Below, piece by piece: positions 16,886 to 25,864 of a stretch of 64,000 bases of DNA. The notes below the pieces were generated by a model that saw nothing but the letters and a program-made list of their open reading frames with translations, ran no database searches and was not told the origin of the DNA. Source of the stretch: Myxococcales bacterium. Its GTDB lineage: Bacteria; Myxococcota_A; Polyangia; Polyangiales; JAFGIB01. How positions within the stretch are numbered: the stretch's first letter is position 1; every line of letters begins with the position of its first letter. Location: assembly GCA_029880325.1 (NCBI GenBank), contig JAOUOP010000011.1, forward strand, positions 1-64,000. The letters are read 5' to 3'. Position numbers and translations under genes: made by a program.

Positions 16886-19102
16886 TCATCGAGAGCGCAG
16901 CCAGCCGAAGGGGTCGAGCGCCGCCCGCAGCCTGCGGCCCAGGGGCACCGTCTGCCGCAGTTCGCGGCCCACGGCCCGCGATAGTTGCCGAAGCTCGCCC
17001 TGGGCGACGCGGTGACCGCCGAAAACCCATGCCATCAGGCTCGCGGTCAGCGGCGTTAGCGACGGCACCGTGTCCGACAGCCGCGCCGCAAAGGCCTCCT
17101 GGGACTCGCCGTGTCGGCGCCGTATGGACAGCTCGCTCAAGCGGTCGATCTGGGCGCGGTAATGCAGCCGCGGGGCCGCCTCGGCCGAGCCCCAGGCCGG
17201 CGCCAGCCGACGCCACAGTTTCAGCGTGTAGAGCAGCAGCAAAAGCGTCGGCACCAGCACCAAAAGCGTCTTGCCCAGCAGCGCCGGCAGCGCCATGGCG
17301 GTGCGGATGGCGGGCTCGAAGGGGCGCGGCGTGTCCGGCGGCAGCGGTGAAAGCCCGCGGGCCATTTCGCCGAGCATGCGCTGCAGGTCCGCATCGGGAG
17401 GAGCCACCGTTCCGTCCAGGGCGCGCTCGGGGGCGATGTCCATCACGACCCAGCCCACGTCTTCGATGAAGACCTCCGGCCAGGCATGGGCGTTGGCACC
17501 CGACAGCAAGATCGTGGAGCCGCCCTGGCGCGCCGCCTCGTCGAAGGCATAGCCGGTGGCGACGCGCGAGGGGATGCCCAGGCCGCGCATCAAATAGGTG
17601 GCGGCGTGGGAAAAGTGAACGCAGTAGCCGGTGCGGTTGCCGAAGAGAAAGGAGGCGGTGGGATCGCGCTCGGAGGCGTGGCCGCTGCGCAGGCTGTAGA
17701 TGCCCTCGCGCCCCAGCCAGTCTGCGACCATCAGCGCGCGCGCCACCGGATCCTCGCGCAGGTCCTCGGGCAGCTCCTCGATGATCGAGCGGCCGAGCTC
17801 GGCGTAGCGGGAGTCGGGCGGTGTCTCCAGGTAGTGCGAGCGCACGCGGTCTGGCCAGGCAGGGTCGCCCACGGGACGGCCCACCAGGTCGAGCAGCTCG
17901 CTCTCGAGCGCCAGCGAGCGGGCGCGGTAGACGCGGCGAAAGCGACCGGGGTCGGGATTGCCCAGCGGCTCGATGCGCTGGGGCGATTCCAGGGCGAAGG
18001 GGTGGTTGTGGTCGGCCAGCAGGGCGACGGTCGAATCCAGCGCCCGGCGGTCGCCGAATGCGTTGGGGACCTTGGCCATGTCGACGGCGTCGAAAGCGAA
18101 AAGCCGGGCCAGGTCGCTGTCGACTCCGCTCTGGGTGGAGGCCACCAAGCGCCGGCCGTTGTACTGGCTGAAGGCGTTTTGGCGGAAGTAGTACATGCCC
18201 CCGGGTGGCGAGTAGTCGTCGTGCAGCAGCACCACCGCCAGCGGTACCTGGCGCCCGGGCGAGTCGTAGTTGTCGCGGAAGTCCGGCGCTTCGTCGGGCC
18301 GCTCCTGCTTTTGTTGCTGGCCCTTGCCCTGTTGTTTTTTGCCTTCCTGCTCGTCAGGGCGCAGGCCCATACCCGCGGTCGAGGCCGGTGCCCGCGGCAG
18401 CCCCAGAAGGCGCGTGGTGGCGACCACCGACAACAGCAGCAGCGCCACCAGCAGCAAGTGACCCAGGGCGCGCAGGGGATTGCGCTCGCCCAGCAGAAAA
18501 AGCACTGCCAGCGTCGCGGCCACCGCACCGATGGCCAAAAGCGCGTGGGCGGGGTCGCCGCCAGCGGCAATGATCGAGTCGGCCAGCTCGAAGGGGCGGT
18601 TGATGGCGCCGCCGCGGTGGGCCGCGACCAGCTGCGCGAAGGCCAGGCAGCACAGGCCCACCTCCAGCACCCGAAAGACCGGCCGCCGCAGGGCGAGCGC
18701 GCGCAGCGCCGCGGCCAGGCCTAGTAGCACAGCGCCGAGCAAGATGCCGTTGGCCCAGCGCAGCGCCAGCGAGGGTCCCAACCAGGAGGCAAGCCAGTCG
18801 CCATCGAGCAGGGCCGTGCGCGCGGCGCCGACCGCCAGCGAGCACAGACCGCACAGCACCAACACGGGCGCGGTGCGCAGGCGCGAGCGCGCGAGGCTGC
18901 GGCCGGCCAGGGCGCCGGCCAGGACCCACAGCGAAAGCACCCAGGGCAGCGGCTGTGTGCTCAGGGGCAGGGCGAAGGTCCAGGCCGCCGCGGCGTAGAG
19001 CAGGGGGCGTGTGATCGCCGCCAACCGCGGTTCTTCGGGTGCGTTCGCGGCACTCGCTTCGCCGCCAGGCACCATGCTTCCAGGCTCTTGACCGTCAGTC
19101 AT
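16886..19102 (-). CDS. Transglutaminase-like membrane protein (TgpA/DUF3488 type)
   Basis: The 738-residue protein has an N-terminal block of about six membrane helices and a periplasmic transglutaminase-like domain. It ends with one more helix (about ALLGKTLLVLVPTLLLLLYTLKLW) and a cytoplasmic tail. The catalytic triad is visible as Cys494 (GYCVHFS), His539 (ANAHAWPEVF) and Asp555 (VVMDIAPE). Two low-complexity Lys/Gln-rich stretches precede the domain. The ATG at 19102 overlaps the DUF58 stop (ATGA). The same DUF58-TgpA-MoxR trio occurs in many bacteria; the substrate is not known. Confidence 0.85.
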   Translation of the reverse strand: MTDGQEPGSMVPGGEASAANAPEEPRLAAITRPLLYAAAAWTFALPLSTQPLPWVLSLWVLAGALAGRSLARSRLRTAPVLVLCGLCSLAVGAARTALLDGDWLASWLGPSLALRWANGILLGAVLLGLAAALRALALRRPVFRVLEVGLCCLAFAQLVAAHRGGAINRPFELADSIIAAGGDPAHALLAIGAVAATLAVLFLLGERNPLRALGHLLLVALLLLSVVATTRLLGLPRAPASTAGMGLRPDEQEGKKQQGKGQQQKQERPDEAPDFRDNYDSPGRQVPLAVVLLHDDYSPPGGMYYFRQNAFSQYNGRRLVASTQSGVDSDLARLFAFDAVDMAKVPNAFGDRRALDSTVALLADHNHPFALESPQRIEPLGNPDPGRFRRVYRARSLALESELLDLVGRPVGDPAWPDRVRSHYLETPPDSRYAELGRSIIEELPEDLREDPVARALMVADWLGREGIYSLRSGHASERDPTASFLFGNRTGYCVHFSHAATYLMRGLGIPSRVATGYAFDEAARQGGSTILLSGANAHAWPEVFIEDVGWVVMDIAPERALDGTVAPPDADLQRMLGEMARGLSPLPPDTPRPFEPAIRTAMALPALLGKTLLVLVPTLLLLLYTLKLWRRLAPAWGSAEAAPRLHYRAQIDRLSELSIRRRHGESQEAFAARLSDTVPSLTPLTASLMAWVFGGHRVAQGELRQLSRAVGRELRQTVPLGRRLRAALDPFGWLRSR

Positions 19103-20490
19103 CCGCGCACCGATTCCAGGATCGCTTCGCCGGTCGCCGCGCCCGAGTTCTGCGGATGGGCCAGCATGGCACGACGGTGGGTGGCCGAAAGCGGGCGCCC
19201 GCTTCCGCGATCGAAGACCGTCGTCTGAATTCCTGCGCGCCCCAGGCTGGCCAGCACCTGCTCGAGCTGGGCGGCGTCGCTGCTGCGGGGCGGCGCGGTC
19301 GCGAACGAAAGCAGTCGCCTCCACAGCGGCCGCGGCTTGTCCGTAGCGATGCCATCGACCCCGATGACCACGCGCATGCGGCACTGCACCCCATGGGCGG
19401 CGACGCGCTCCAGCCAGGGCCCCGGCGTCGGCGGCGCGAAGATCAGAAAGCTCGCCGGTCCGCGCCGCAGCGTGGTCTGCACGAAGGCCGCCAGACCGCT
19501 GCCGGCCGCCGTCGCGGCTTTCGAATTGCTCGCCAGGGCGTTGCCCGAGCGCATCAGGGCATCGAGGGCTTCGCCCCGTTCCTTGCAGCCGGCCGGCGAC
19601 TCGTCGGTGGCGAAGCTCCAGTCGTCGCCCAAGAGCCCCTCGGAAAGCGCCAGCCGCGCCACCGCCGCCGATGCGTCGTCAGCGGGGGCGGCGATCATGA
19701 AGGCCGCCATGCGCCGCGCCACCGAAAGCGCGCGCTCCGGCGTGCGCACCATCAGCCGCCCCGTGCGTCCCAGCACCTTCCAGTGGATGAAGCGCGCCGG
19801 GTCGCCTGGGCCGTAGCGCCGGAGTTCCAGACGATCGCCATCCTCCAGCCCCATGGGATGGGGCGAAGCATCGCCGGGCGACAGGGAACTCAGGGCCGGC
19901 AGCTGCGCCAGGCCCCCGAGCCGTGGCAGCACGTCGACGGCCCGCTCGTCGCGCAGGCGCACCACCAGGCGGCTGAGGCCGAAGGGATCTGTGACCTCGA
20001 TGCGCCGCAGCACCCCTTCGAAGCGCCCGCGGCGTTCGAACTCCACCCGTTCCACCAGGTAGCCAGCGCGGCGTTCGATCTCCACGCGCGCCCCGCTCGG
20101 CGCCTGCCAGCGCCAGCGCAGCTGCGCAAGCGGCAGATAGAAGGGCGCGCGCAGCCGAAAGCCCGTGTCGCGCAGCACCCCGGTCTGCAACGTCAGGGCA
20201 TCGCTGGGCTGGCGCACGGGATGGCCGAGCTTGAGCCACAGCGTCGAGGCCAGCACGGCCGCCGGGCTCAGCAGCGTCAGCCCCAGCCCGGCGTAGCCCA
20301 CCACCAGCCACACGCGATCGAGCTGGGCGTAGGCGAATAGCTCGAGCGCCGCATAGGCCGTGGCGCTGACCACCACACCCAGCGGCGTCCACGGAAAGAT
20401 TTCGGCCAGACGCACCGAAAGTGCGCGCAGCAGGGCCCCAATTCGGTACAGCGGTCTCAAGAAGCCACTTCCGGCCGCAGATGCCCACAT
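19099..20490 (-). CDS. DUF58 (VWA-related) membrane-associated protein
   Basis: The 463-residue protein has two hydrophobic N-terminal segments (about residues 36-57 and 62-90) and a DUF58 motif (LRRYGPGDPARFIHWKVLGR). The C-terminus resembles a VWA fold. DUF58 proteins are typical partners of MoxR ATPases and usually sit at the inner membrane facing the periplasm. It is the first gene of the minus-strand set; the 173-bp gap to the divergent lipoprotein gene should hold its promoter. Confidence 0.85.
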   Translation of the reverse strand: MWASAAGSGFLRPLYRIGALLRALSVRLAEIFPWTPLGVVVSATAYAALELFAYAQLDRVWLVVGYAGLGLTLLSPAAVLASTLWLKLGHPVRQPSDALTLQTGVLRDTGFRLRAPFYLPLAQLRWRWQAPSGARVEIERRAGYLVERVEFERRGRFEGVLRRIEVTDPFGLSRLVVRLRDERAVDVLPRLGGLAQLPALSSLSPGDASPHPMGLEDGDRLELRRYGPGDPARFIHWKVLGRTGRLMVRTPERALSVARRMAAFMIAAPADDASAAVARLALSEGLLGDDWSFATDESPAGCKERGEALDALMRSGNALASNSKAATAAGSGLAAFVQTTLRRGPASFLIFAPPTPGPWLERVAAHGVQCRMRVVIGVDGIATDKPRPLWRRLLSFATAPPRSSDAAQLEQVLASLGRAGIQTTVFDRGSGRPLSATHRRAMLAHPQNSGAATGEAILESVRG

Positions 20491-20663
20491 CCTCGGATGG
20501 TCTGGTTATTTGTGCCCAAGACACCTATCCTGAATCAAATCAGTGTAACGTCCACCGCGACGCGTTCCCAGCGCGAGGCGAGTGTTCGTGGCGGCGTTTG
20601 ACCGATGACGGACGCGATGGCCGGCGCGCGGCGGGGCGCCAGCAGGTACCAAGGGAAGTGACG

Positions 20664-21269
20664 ATGCAGAAACGATTCGCAACAGGGATGGCGTGGTCGT
20701 TGGCGGCCGCATTGATGGCATGTGGAGCTTCGGGCTCCGGTTCCGGAGGCTCGACGCCCGGCGCCAGCGGCTCTGATGAAGGCGGCGAGGGCGAGGCCGC
20801 GCCCAACAGTGTCGTGCACCAGAGCGGCGGCAAGGAGGTCGAGGCGACCTTCGGTTCGCCCGGCGGCGTGCTCGAGCTGGCCAGCGGTGTGAAGGTGGAG
20901 ATTCCGCCGGGCGCCGTGGATGGCTCGCAGCGCTTCGTGCTCAAGGAGGCGCCCATGACCACGGCCTTTTTTAACGAAGAGCACGAGCGTCCCTGGGGCC
21001 CGACCTTCGTGGTGTCGCCGGGCGTGGAAGCGCCGGAGGGTCGCAGCGTGCGCATCTCGGTGCCGCTGGCGTCCTATCCCCAGGGCTGGGGCGATGTCGC
21101 GATCGCCTACGAATATCCCGTCAGCTCACGCGTGGGCGCCGAGGACAGCCAGCACACCAGGTGGCAATACGAAAACGCCCAGCACACCGGCGGCCGCGCA
21201 GTGGCCGAGCTGCCCGCGCTCAACGGCTATCGGCTGCAGTTCGTGGTGACCAACCTCGAAGCCCAGTAG
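20664..21269 (+). CDS. Lipoprotein with a ZU5-like beta domain
   Basis: The 201-residue product begins with a lipoprotein signal (lipobox LMAC-G at about residues 18-21) and a Gly/Ser linker. The segment GSPGGVLELASGVKVEIPPGAVDG resembles the start of ZU5 domains, beta-sandwich modules found in surface proteins. ATG 20664 is chosen for the AAGGGA site 8 bases upstream and because the signal peptide begins there. It is predicted to be attached to the outer membrane. No enzyme motif is seen. The domain call is tentative. Confidence 0.7.
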   Translation: MQKRFATGMAWSLAAALMACGASGSGSGGSTPGASGSDEGGEGEAAPNSVVHQSGGKEVEATFGSPGGVLELASGVKVEIPPGAVDGSQRFVLKEAPMTTAFFNEEHERPWGPTFVVSPGVEAPEGRSVRISVPLASYPQGWGDVAIAYEYPVSSRVGAEDSQHTRWQYENAQHTGGRAVAELPALNGYRLQFVVTNLEAQ

Positions 21270-21303
21270 CGGGCGGCTTCGCAGCAAAGTTGACCCCTGG
21301 GCA

Positions 21304-22065
21304 ATGGGCGGCGATCCCTCGGGAATGCCGCCCACGCGAACGTTTCTTCCTGCCGCAGGCGCCCTTGTGCTGCTTTGGCTGGGCGGCTGTGCGCTTCCGA
21401 TCATCGGCGCGCCGGCGTCTTTTGCCGAGCGCGACGCCGCGCGCGCGCAGGCCGGGCTGGCCACATCCGGCTCCCGCCCACCTCCGCCGCTGCCGGCCGA
21501 CGCCGACAGTTGCTACGGCGCCCTGCGCTCCCAGGGCGTGCGTTTCACCGTGGCCGACCCCGCTGAAGCCTCGGGGGTGGCGATGCCCACGCGCCTGCAA
21601 GGTCCGCTCGGCGCGGTGACCGTGCGCAGCCGTGGCGGCGACGGCGCAGCGCTGCTCGACTGCCGACTCGCCCTGGGGCTTCTGCGCTGGGAACCGTGGC
21701 TGCGCCGGGCCGGCGTGGTCGCCATCGAGCACGTCTCGGTCTATCGACCCGGCGCCCGCACCCGGCGCCGCGGCCGCGTCAGCGGTCATGCTCGCGGCCT
21801 GGCCATCGACGCCGCGCGCTTCGTTCTCGAGGACGGCGCGCGCCTGGATGTGCTCGAAGACTGGGAGAATCGGGAGCGCGGGCGCGCACCCTGCCTGCCC
21901 GACCGCGACGAGGGCCGGGCGGCGCGGCGACTGCGGGCCCTGGTCTGCGATGCCGTGGAGCAACGCCTCTTTCAAGTGGTTCTGACCCCGCACCACGACA
22001 GGGCCCACGCCGACCATGTGCATCTCGAGCTTAAACCCGAAGTCGCCTGGACATATGTTCGGTGA
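21304..22065 (+). CDS. Extensin-like (LAS-type) peptidase lipoprotein
   Basis: The 253-residue protein has a lipoprotein signal (LLWLGGC) and a C-terminal domain like the bacterial extensin-like family (Extensin_C). That family belongs to the LAS/M15 zinc peptidase fold, which cleaves peptidoglycan cross-links. The expected ligands appear as SGHARGLAID (His162, Asp169) and HADHVHLE (His240). Paired Cys residues at CYGAL and CRLAL fit the family. ATG 21304 is given; ATG 21325 is equally possible because neither has a clear ribosome site. It lies 34 bp after the ZU5-like gene. Confidence 0.75.
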   Translation: MGGDPSGMPPTRTFLPAAGALVLLWLGGCALPIIGAPASFAERDAARAQAGLATSGSRPPPPLPADADSCYGALRSQGVRFTVADPAEASGVAMPTRLQGPLGAVTVRSRGGDGAALLDCRLALGLLRWEPWLRRAGVVAIEHVSVYRPGARTRRRGRVSGHARGLAIDAARFVLEDGARLDVLEDWENRERGRAPCLPDRDEGRAARRLRALVCDAVEQRLFQVVLTPHHDRAHADHVHLELKPEVAWTYVR

Positions 22066-22376
22066 ACTGTCTGCGAAGCCCGGCATCGGTCTGCCAAAAA
22101 AACGCACGACCGTTGCATGAGGGCTGGAATAGAAGCGGTGGTCGCGGGTTAACCGCCCGCAAACGACACGTCGCGGCGCCCCGAAACCACAGGGAGGAGC
22201 GCCCGCTGCGCGTCGCTTGACTGGTCGGAGATGGTCGCTACCATCCCGGCCTCTTACCGCGAGCGATCGCGTTTGAGCCCGGCTGCAATACCTCGCTTCC
22301 AGGCTTGAGCGGCGATCGTCGGACGCCGAGGCGTCCACGGACGCTGGCATTTGCGGCGTTGTGTAGCGAGGGACAG
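22066..22376 (+). promoter_or_regulatory. 311-bp gap with promoter candidate for the ABC operon
   Basis: No gene is seen here. A sigma70-like pair TTGACT (22217-22222) and TACCAT (22239-22244) with a 16-bp spacer lies about 130 bp before the ABC ATPase start. A GCGGG/CCCGC stem-loop around the sequence GGTTAACC lies further upstream (about 22147-22163) and could end the extensin-like transcript. The elements are seen; their activity is inferred. Confidence 0.4.
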
Positions 22377-23363
22377 ATGAGCGATGTGATGATCGAAGCT
22401 CGCGACCTTGTGAAGCGTTACGACGACGTCGTTGCGCTCGACAAGGTGAGCATGTCCGTGCGCAAGGGGGAGGTACTCGGCTTCCTCGGACCCAACGGCG
22501 CCGGCAAATCCACCACCATGCGGATCCTGACGTGTTTCACCGCGCCCACCGAGGGCACGGCAACCGTCAACGGCTGCGACGTGCAGGAGGACTCGCTGGG
22601 CGCCCGCACCAGCATGGGCTATCTGCCCGAGGCCAACCCCCTTTACCCCGACCTGCTGGTGCTGGAGTACCTGCAGTTCGTGGCCGAGATCCGGTCGATC
22701 CCGAAGGACGAGGCGCGCAAGCGCATCAAGACCATCGTCGAGCAAACGGGCCTCGGTAACGTCTACGCCAAGCAGATCCGCAGTCTCTCCAAGGGCTACC
22801 GGCAGCGCGTGGGTTTGGCCCAGGCCCTGATCCACCAGCCGCCGATCCTGATCCTGGACGAGCCCATGAGCGGCCTCGACCCCAACCAGGCGGTCGAGAT
22901 TCGCGATCTCATCAAGGACATCGGCCGCGAGCGCACGGTCATCCTCTCCACCCACAACCTGGCGGAAGTGCAGGTGGCCTGCGACCGCGTGCTGATCATT
23001 AGCCACGGCCGCATCGTCGCCGACGACACGCCCGACGGCCTGCGGGAGCGGGCGGGCAAGGCCCGTTTCCTGGTGACGCTGCAGCAAAGCGGCAACGGCA
23101 AGGCCAAGAGCAGCTTCGAGGCGCTCGGCGGCGTCGAGAGGGTGCGCGCTCTGGAAGCCGAGTCGGGCGAAGAGCGCTACGAGCTACTGCCCAAGGGCAG
23201 CGAAGACCTGCGTTCCTCGATCTTCCGGGCCGCAGTGGACAATGACCTGACGCTTCTGGGCTTGAGCCGCGAGGGCCAAAACCTCGAGCAGATCTTCCGC
23301 GAGCTGACCGTCGAGGAATCCCAGGCGAGCAGCGGCGGTGATCGGGCCGCGGCCGCGAGCTGA
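22377..23363 (+). CDS. ABC transporter ATP-binding protein (GldA-like)
   Basis: The 328-residue ATPase has Walker A (GPNGAGKST, from about residue 38), the signature LSKGYRQRVG, Walker B (ILILDEPMSGLDP) and the switch His (LSTHN). The C-terminal extension of about 100 residues is of the DUF4162/GldA type. ATG 22377 has a GAGGGA site 5 bases upstream. It opens an operon with an ABC-2 permease, a GldG-like protein and a DUF4340 protein. This arrangement is known from gliding-related and other envelope exporters; the substrate here is unknown. Confidence 0.9.
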   Translation: MSDVMIEARDLVKRYDDVVALDKVSMSVRKGEVLGFLGPNGAGKSTTMRILTCFTAPTEGTATVNGCDVQEDSLGARTSMGYLPEANPLYPDLLVLEYLQFVAEIRSIPKDEARKRIKTIVEQTGLGNVYAKQIRSLSKGYRQRVGLAQALIHQPPILILDEPMSGLDPNQAVEIRDLIKDIGRERTVILSTHNLAEVQVACDRVLIISHGRIVADDTPDGLRERAGKARFLVTLQQSGNGKAKSSFEALGGVERVRALEAESGEERYELLPKGSEDLRSSIFRAAVDNDLTLLGLSREGQNLEQIFRELTVEESQASSGGDRAAAAS

Positions 23364-23376
23364 GGAGTCGAGCACG

Positions 23377-24087
23377 ATGCACAAGACACTCACCATCGCC
23401 AGGCGCGAATTCGTCGCCTACTTCAACGGGCCGGCGGCGTACATCGTCATCTGCCTTTTCTTGGTTCTGATGGGGATCTTCTTCTGGAACCCCTTCTTTC
23501 TCGTCAACCGCGCCACCGTGCGGCAGATGTTCGACATGATGAGCGTGCTGCTGTTGCCGACGGCGCCGGCCTTGACGATGGGTCTACTGGCCGAGGAAAA
23601 GCGCACCGGCACCGTGGAAGTGCTTTTGACCATGCCCCTGCGCGACACCGAGGTCGTGATCGGCAAGTACCTGGGTGCGGTGGGGTTGCTCGTGATCTTG
23701 CTGGTCTCGACGCTGCCCTATCCGATCAGCGTCAGCTCCCTGGGACACCTGGACTGGGGCCCCGTGATGGCGAGCTACCTGGCGGTCTTCCTGCTCGGTT
23801 CGACCATGCTGGCCATCGGCATCTTGACCTCGAGCTGGACTGAAAATCAGCTCATCGCGTTCTTCACGGCGGGCATCATCTGCTTTGCCCTGTGGATCGC
23901 CAACCGCTTCTTGCCCTTCGTACCCCAGGGGCTGGCCGATCTGCTCGAGTGGATCTGCTTTGACTACCACTTCATGAGCATGCTGCGCGGCGTCATCGAC
24001 TCCCGCGACGTGCTCTACTTCCTCTCGGTGATCGCGCTGAGCCTGGCGCTCGCGTTCCGTTCACTCGAGAGCCGGCGCTGGAGGTAA
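23377..24087 (+). CDS. ABC-2 type permease (GldF-like)
   Basis: The 236-residue protein has six hydrophobic segments, starting with AYIVICLFLVLMGIFFW. It contains the conserved LTMGLLAEEKRTGTVEVLLTMPL stretch found in ABC-2 permeases of the GldF/NosY group. ATG 23377 follows a GAGGAG site that overlaps the end of the ATPase gene. The next gene starts three bases after its stop. It is predicted to form the inner-membrane part of the transporter. Confidence 0.88.
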   Translation: MHKTLTIARREFVAYFNGPAAYIVICLFLVLMGIFFWNPFFLVNRATVRQMFDMMSVLLLPTAPALTMGLLAEEKRTGTVEVLLTMPLRDTEVVIGKYLGAVGLLVILLVSTLPYPISVSSLGHLDWGPVMASYLAVFLLGSTMLAIGILTSSWTENQLIAFFTAGIICFALWIANRFLPFVPQGLADLLEWICFDYHFMSMLRGVIDSRDVLYFLSVIALSLALAFRSLESRRWR

Positions 24088-24090
24088 GCG

Positions 24091-25827
24091 ATGGCGACCA
24101 AGGCACAAAAGCGCATGGCCAGCGAATCGGCCCTCTTCCTGGTGGTGCTCGGCGCCATCGTGGTGGTGCTGAACCTGCTGGGGTTCCTCGGCGTGAACCT
24201 GCGCGCCGACGCCACCGAAAACCGGCTCTTCTCCCTGTCGTCGGGCAGCAAGCGGCTGGCGGCCAGCCTCGATGACCAAATGGAGATCCGCGCCTATTTC
24301 AGCGCCGAACTCCCGCCCCCCTACAACGCCATGGGGCGCTATGTGCGCGACCTGCTCAGCGAGTACCGCGACGCCTCCAAGGGCAAGATCACCGTCAGCT
24401 TCATCGCACCCGAGAGCGACGAGGAAAAGCAGGACGCCGAGCGCGACGGCATTCAAAAGGTCGCCGACCAAAAGCTCGAGGCCGACAGCTTCAGCGTCTA
24501 TGAAGGCTACCGCGGCATCTCCTTTCACTACCTGGGCGACACCAAGGCCATCGGACGCGTGGATACCACCGCCGGCCTGGAGTACGAGATCACCCAGCTG
24601 ATCAAGCAGCTCACCGGTGAAAAGACCAAGATCGGCGTGCTCGGCGGCCACGAGGGGCCGACGCCCACCGAGGGCCTGAGTTCGCTGCGCGAGTATTTGC
24701 CGACCTACGCCATCGAAGAGGTGAAGGCCGATGCACCGATTTCCAAGGAGATCAAGGCACTGCTGATCATCCATCCGGAGACGGCGCTGAGCGAGGCCGA
24801 GCTGCAGAACATCAACCACTACCTGATCACCGGCGGCTCGCTGGCGGTCTTCGGTGGTGGCGTCAAGGTGGACACCGGGCAGCAGGGTTCAGAGCCCAGC
24901 GCTTCGCCCATCGACACCGGGCTCAACGGCCTGCTCGAGAAGTGGGGCGTGACCCTCGACAATCGCATCGTGGCCGACGCCCAGTGCGGTCGGGCGCGCA
25001 TGCCCTCGCCGATTCCGGGCCTCGCGATCCCGGTGCCCTATCCGCCGGTGCCGATCGTCAGCTTCGACGAGGATCAGCGCAACCATCCGGCCCTCTTCCG
25101 CATCAATCAGGTGGGCCTGCCCTATCCGGTGCGTGTGGCGCTCAACGATAACCTCAAGGGCGACAAAGAGGTCACGCACACGGTGCTGGCGCGCTCCAGT
25201 GAGAAGGCCTGGCTGATGGAAGGCGACACCATCGACTTGAAGGCGCGCGAGCGTTGGGCGGTGCCCGGCTACAACGGGCCCTACAACCTCGGTGTCGCCA
25301 TCGAGGGCAAGTTGCCCAGCGCCTTTGGCGCCGCCACCCAGACCAGCTCCAGCGAGGAAGTCGATGCCGCGGCCGCAGCGGTGGCCACGCCCGAGCGCGC
25401 AGCCGGCAACGTGCGCGTGCTCGTCTACGGTTCCGGCTTTTTCCTGCGCGACGAGTTTTTGCCGAAGCCACGTCCGGGCATGAATATGCTCAGCGGCGCG
25501 GTGGCGTTTGCGCTCAACTCCGTCGACTGGCTGACCCAGGACAGCGATCTCATCGCCATCCGGGCCAAGAACGTCGAAGACCCGATGCTCGAGGTGCCAC
25601 TGCCGGTCAAGGAGGCCGAGGACGTCATCCGCACGGCCATCGAGAACCAGGACGAGGCCAAGGCTAAGGAGGCCTTCGACGAGCGCAAGGAGGCCATGAA
25701 GGCCTGGGATCGGCGCAAAAACCTTTATCGTTGGGGCAATACGCTGGCGATCCCCGTGTTCTTCGCGCTGGTCGGCATCGTGCGCTGGCGCGTGCGGCTC
25801 GCCCGCAAAGCGAGCCTGAAGCTATGA
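24091..25827 (+). CDS. GldG-like auxiliary component of ABC transporter
   Basis: The 578-residue protein has an N-terminal membrane helix (FLVVLGAIVVVLNLLGFLGV), a large periplasmic part and a C-terminal helix (GNTLAIPVFFALVGIVRWRVRL). The ENRLFSLSSGSKRLAASLDD start and the IGVLGGHEGP segment match the ABC-type uncharacterised auxiliary family that includes GldG. A GGAGG site lies 7 bases upstream of the ATG. An Ala-rich insert (SSSEEVDAAAAAVATPERAA) lies near residue 430. Confidence 0.85.
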   Translation: MATKAQKRMASESALFLVVLGAIVVVLNLLGFLGVNLRADATENRLFSLSSGSKRLAASLDDQMEIRAYFSAELPPPYNAMGRYVRDLLSEYRDASKGKITVSFIAPESDEEKQDAERDGIQKVADQKLEADSFSVYEGYRGISFHYLGDTKAIGRVDTTAGLEYEITQLIKQLTGEKTKIGVLGGHEGPTPTEGLSSLREYLPTYAIEEVKADAPISKEIKALLIIHPETALSEAELQNINHYLITGGSLAVFGGGVKVDTGQQGSEPSASPIDTGLNGLLEKWGVTLDNRIVADAQCGRARMPSPIPGLAIPVPYPPVPIVSFDEDQRNHPALFRINQVGLPYPVRVALNDNLKGDKEVTHTVLARSSEKAWLMEGDTIDLKARERWAVPGYNGPYNLGVAIEGKLPSAFGAATQTSSSEEVDAAAAAVATPERAAGNVRVLVYGSGFFLRDEFLPKPRPGMNMLSGAVAFALNSVDWLTQDSDLIAIRAKNVEDPMLEVPLPVKEAEDVIRTAIENQDEAKAKEAFDERKEAMKAWDRRKNLYRWGNTLAIPVFFALVGIVRWRVRLARKASLKL

Positions 25828-25864
25828 CACGCAAGCCTTGGTCGTTGTTGGGAGGACAGATTTC

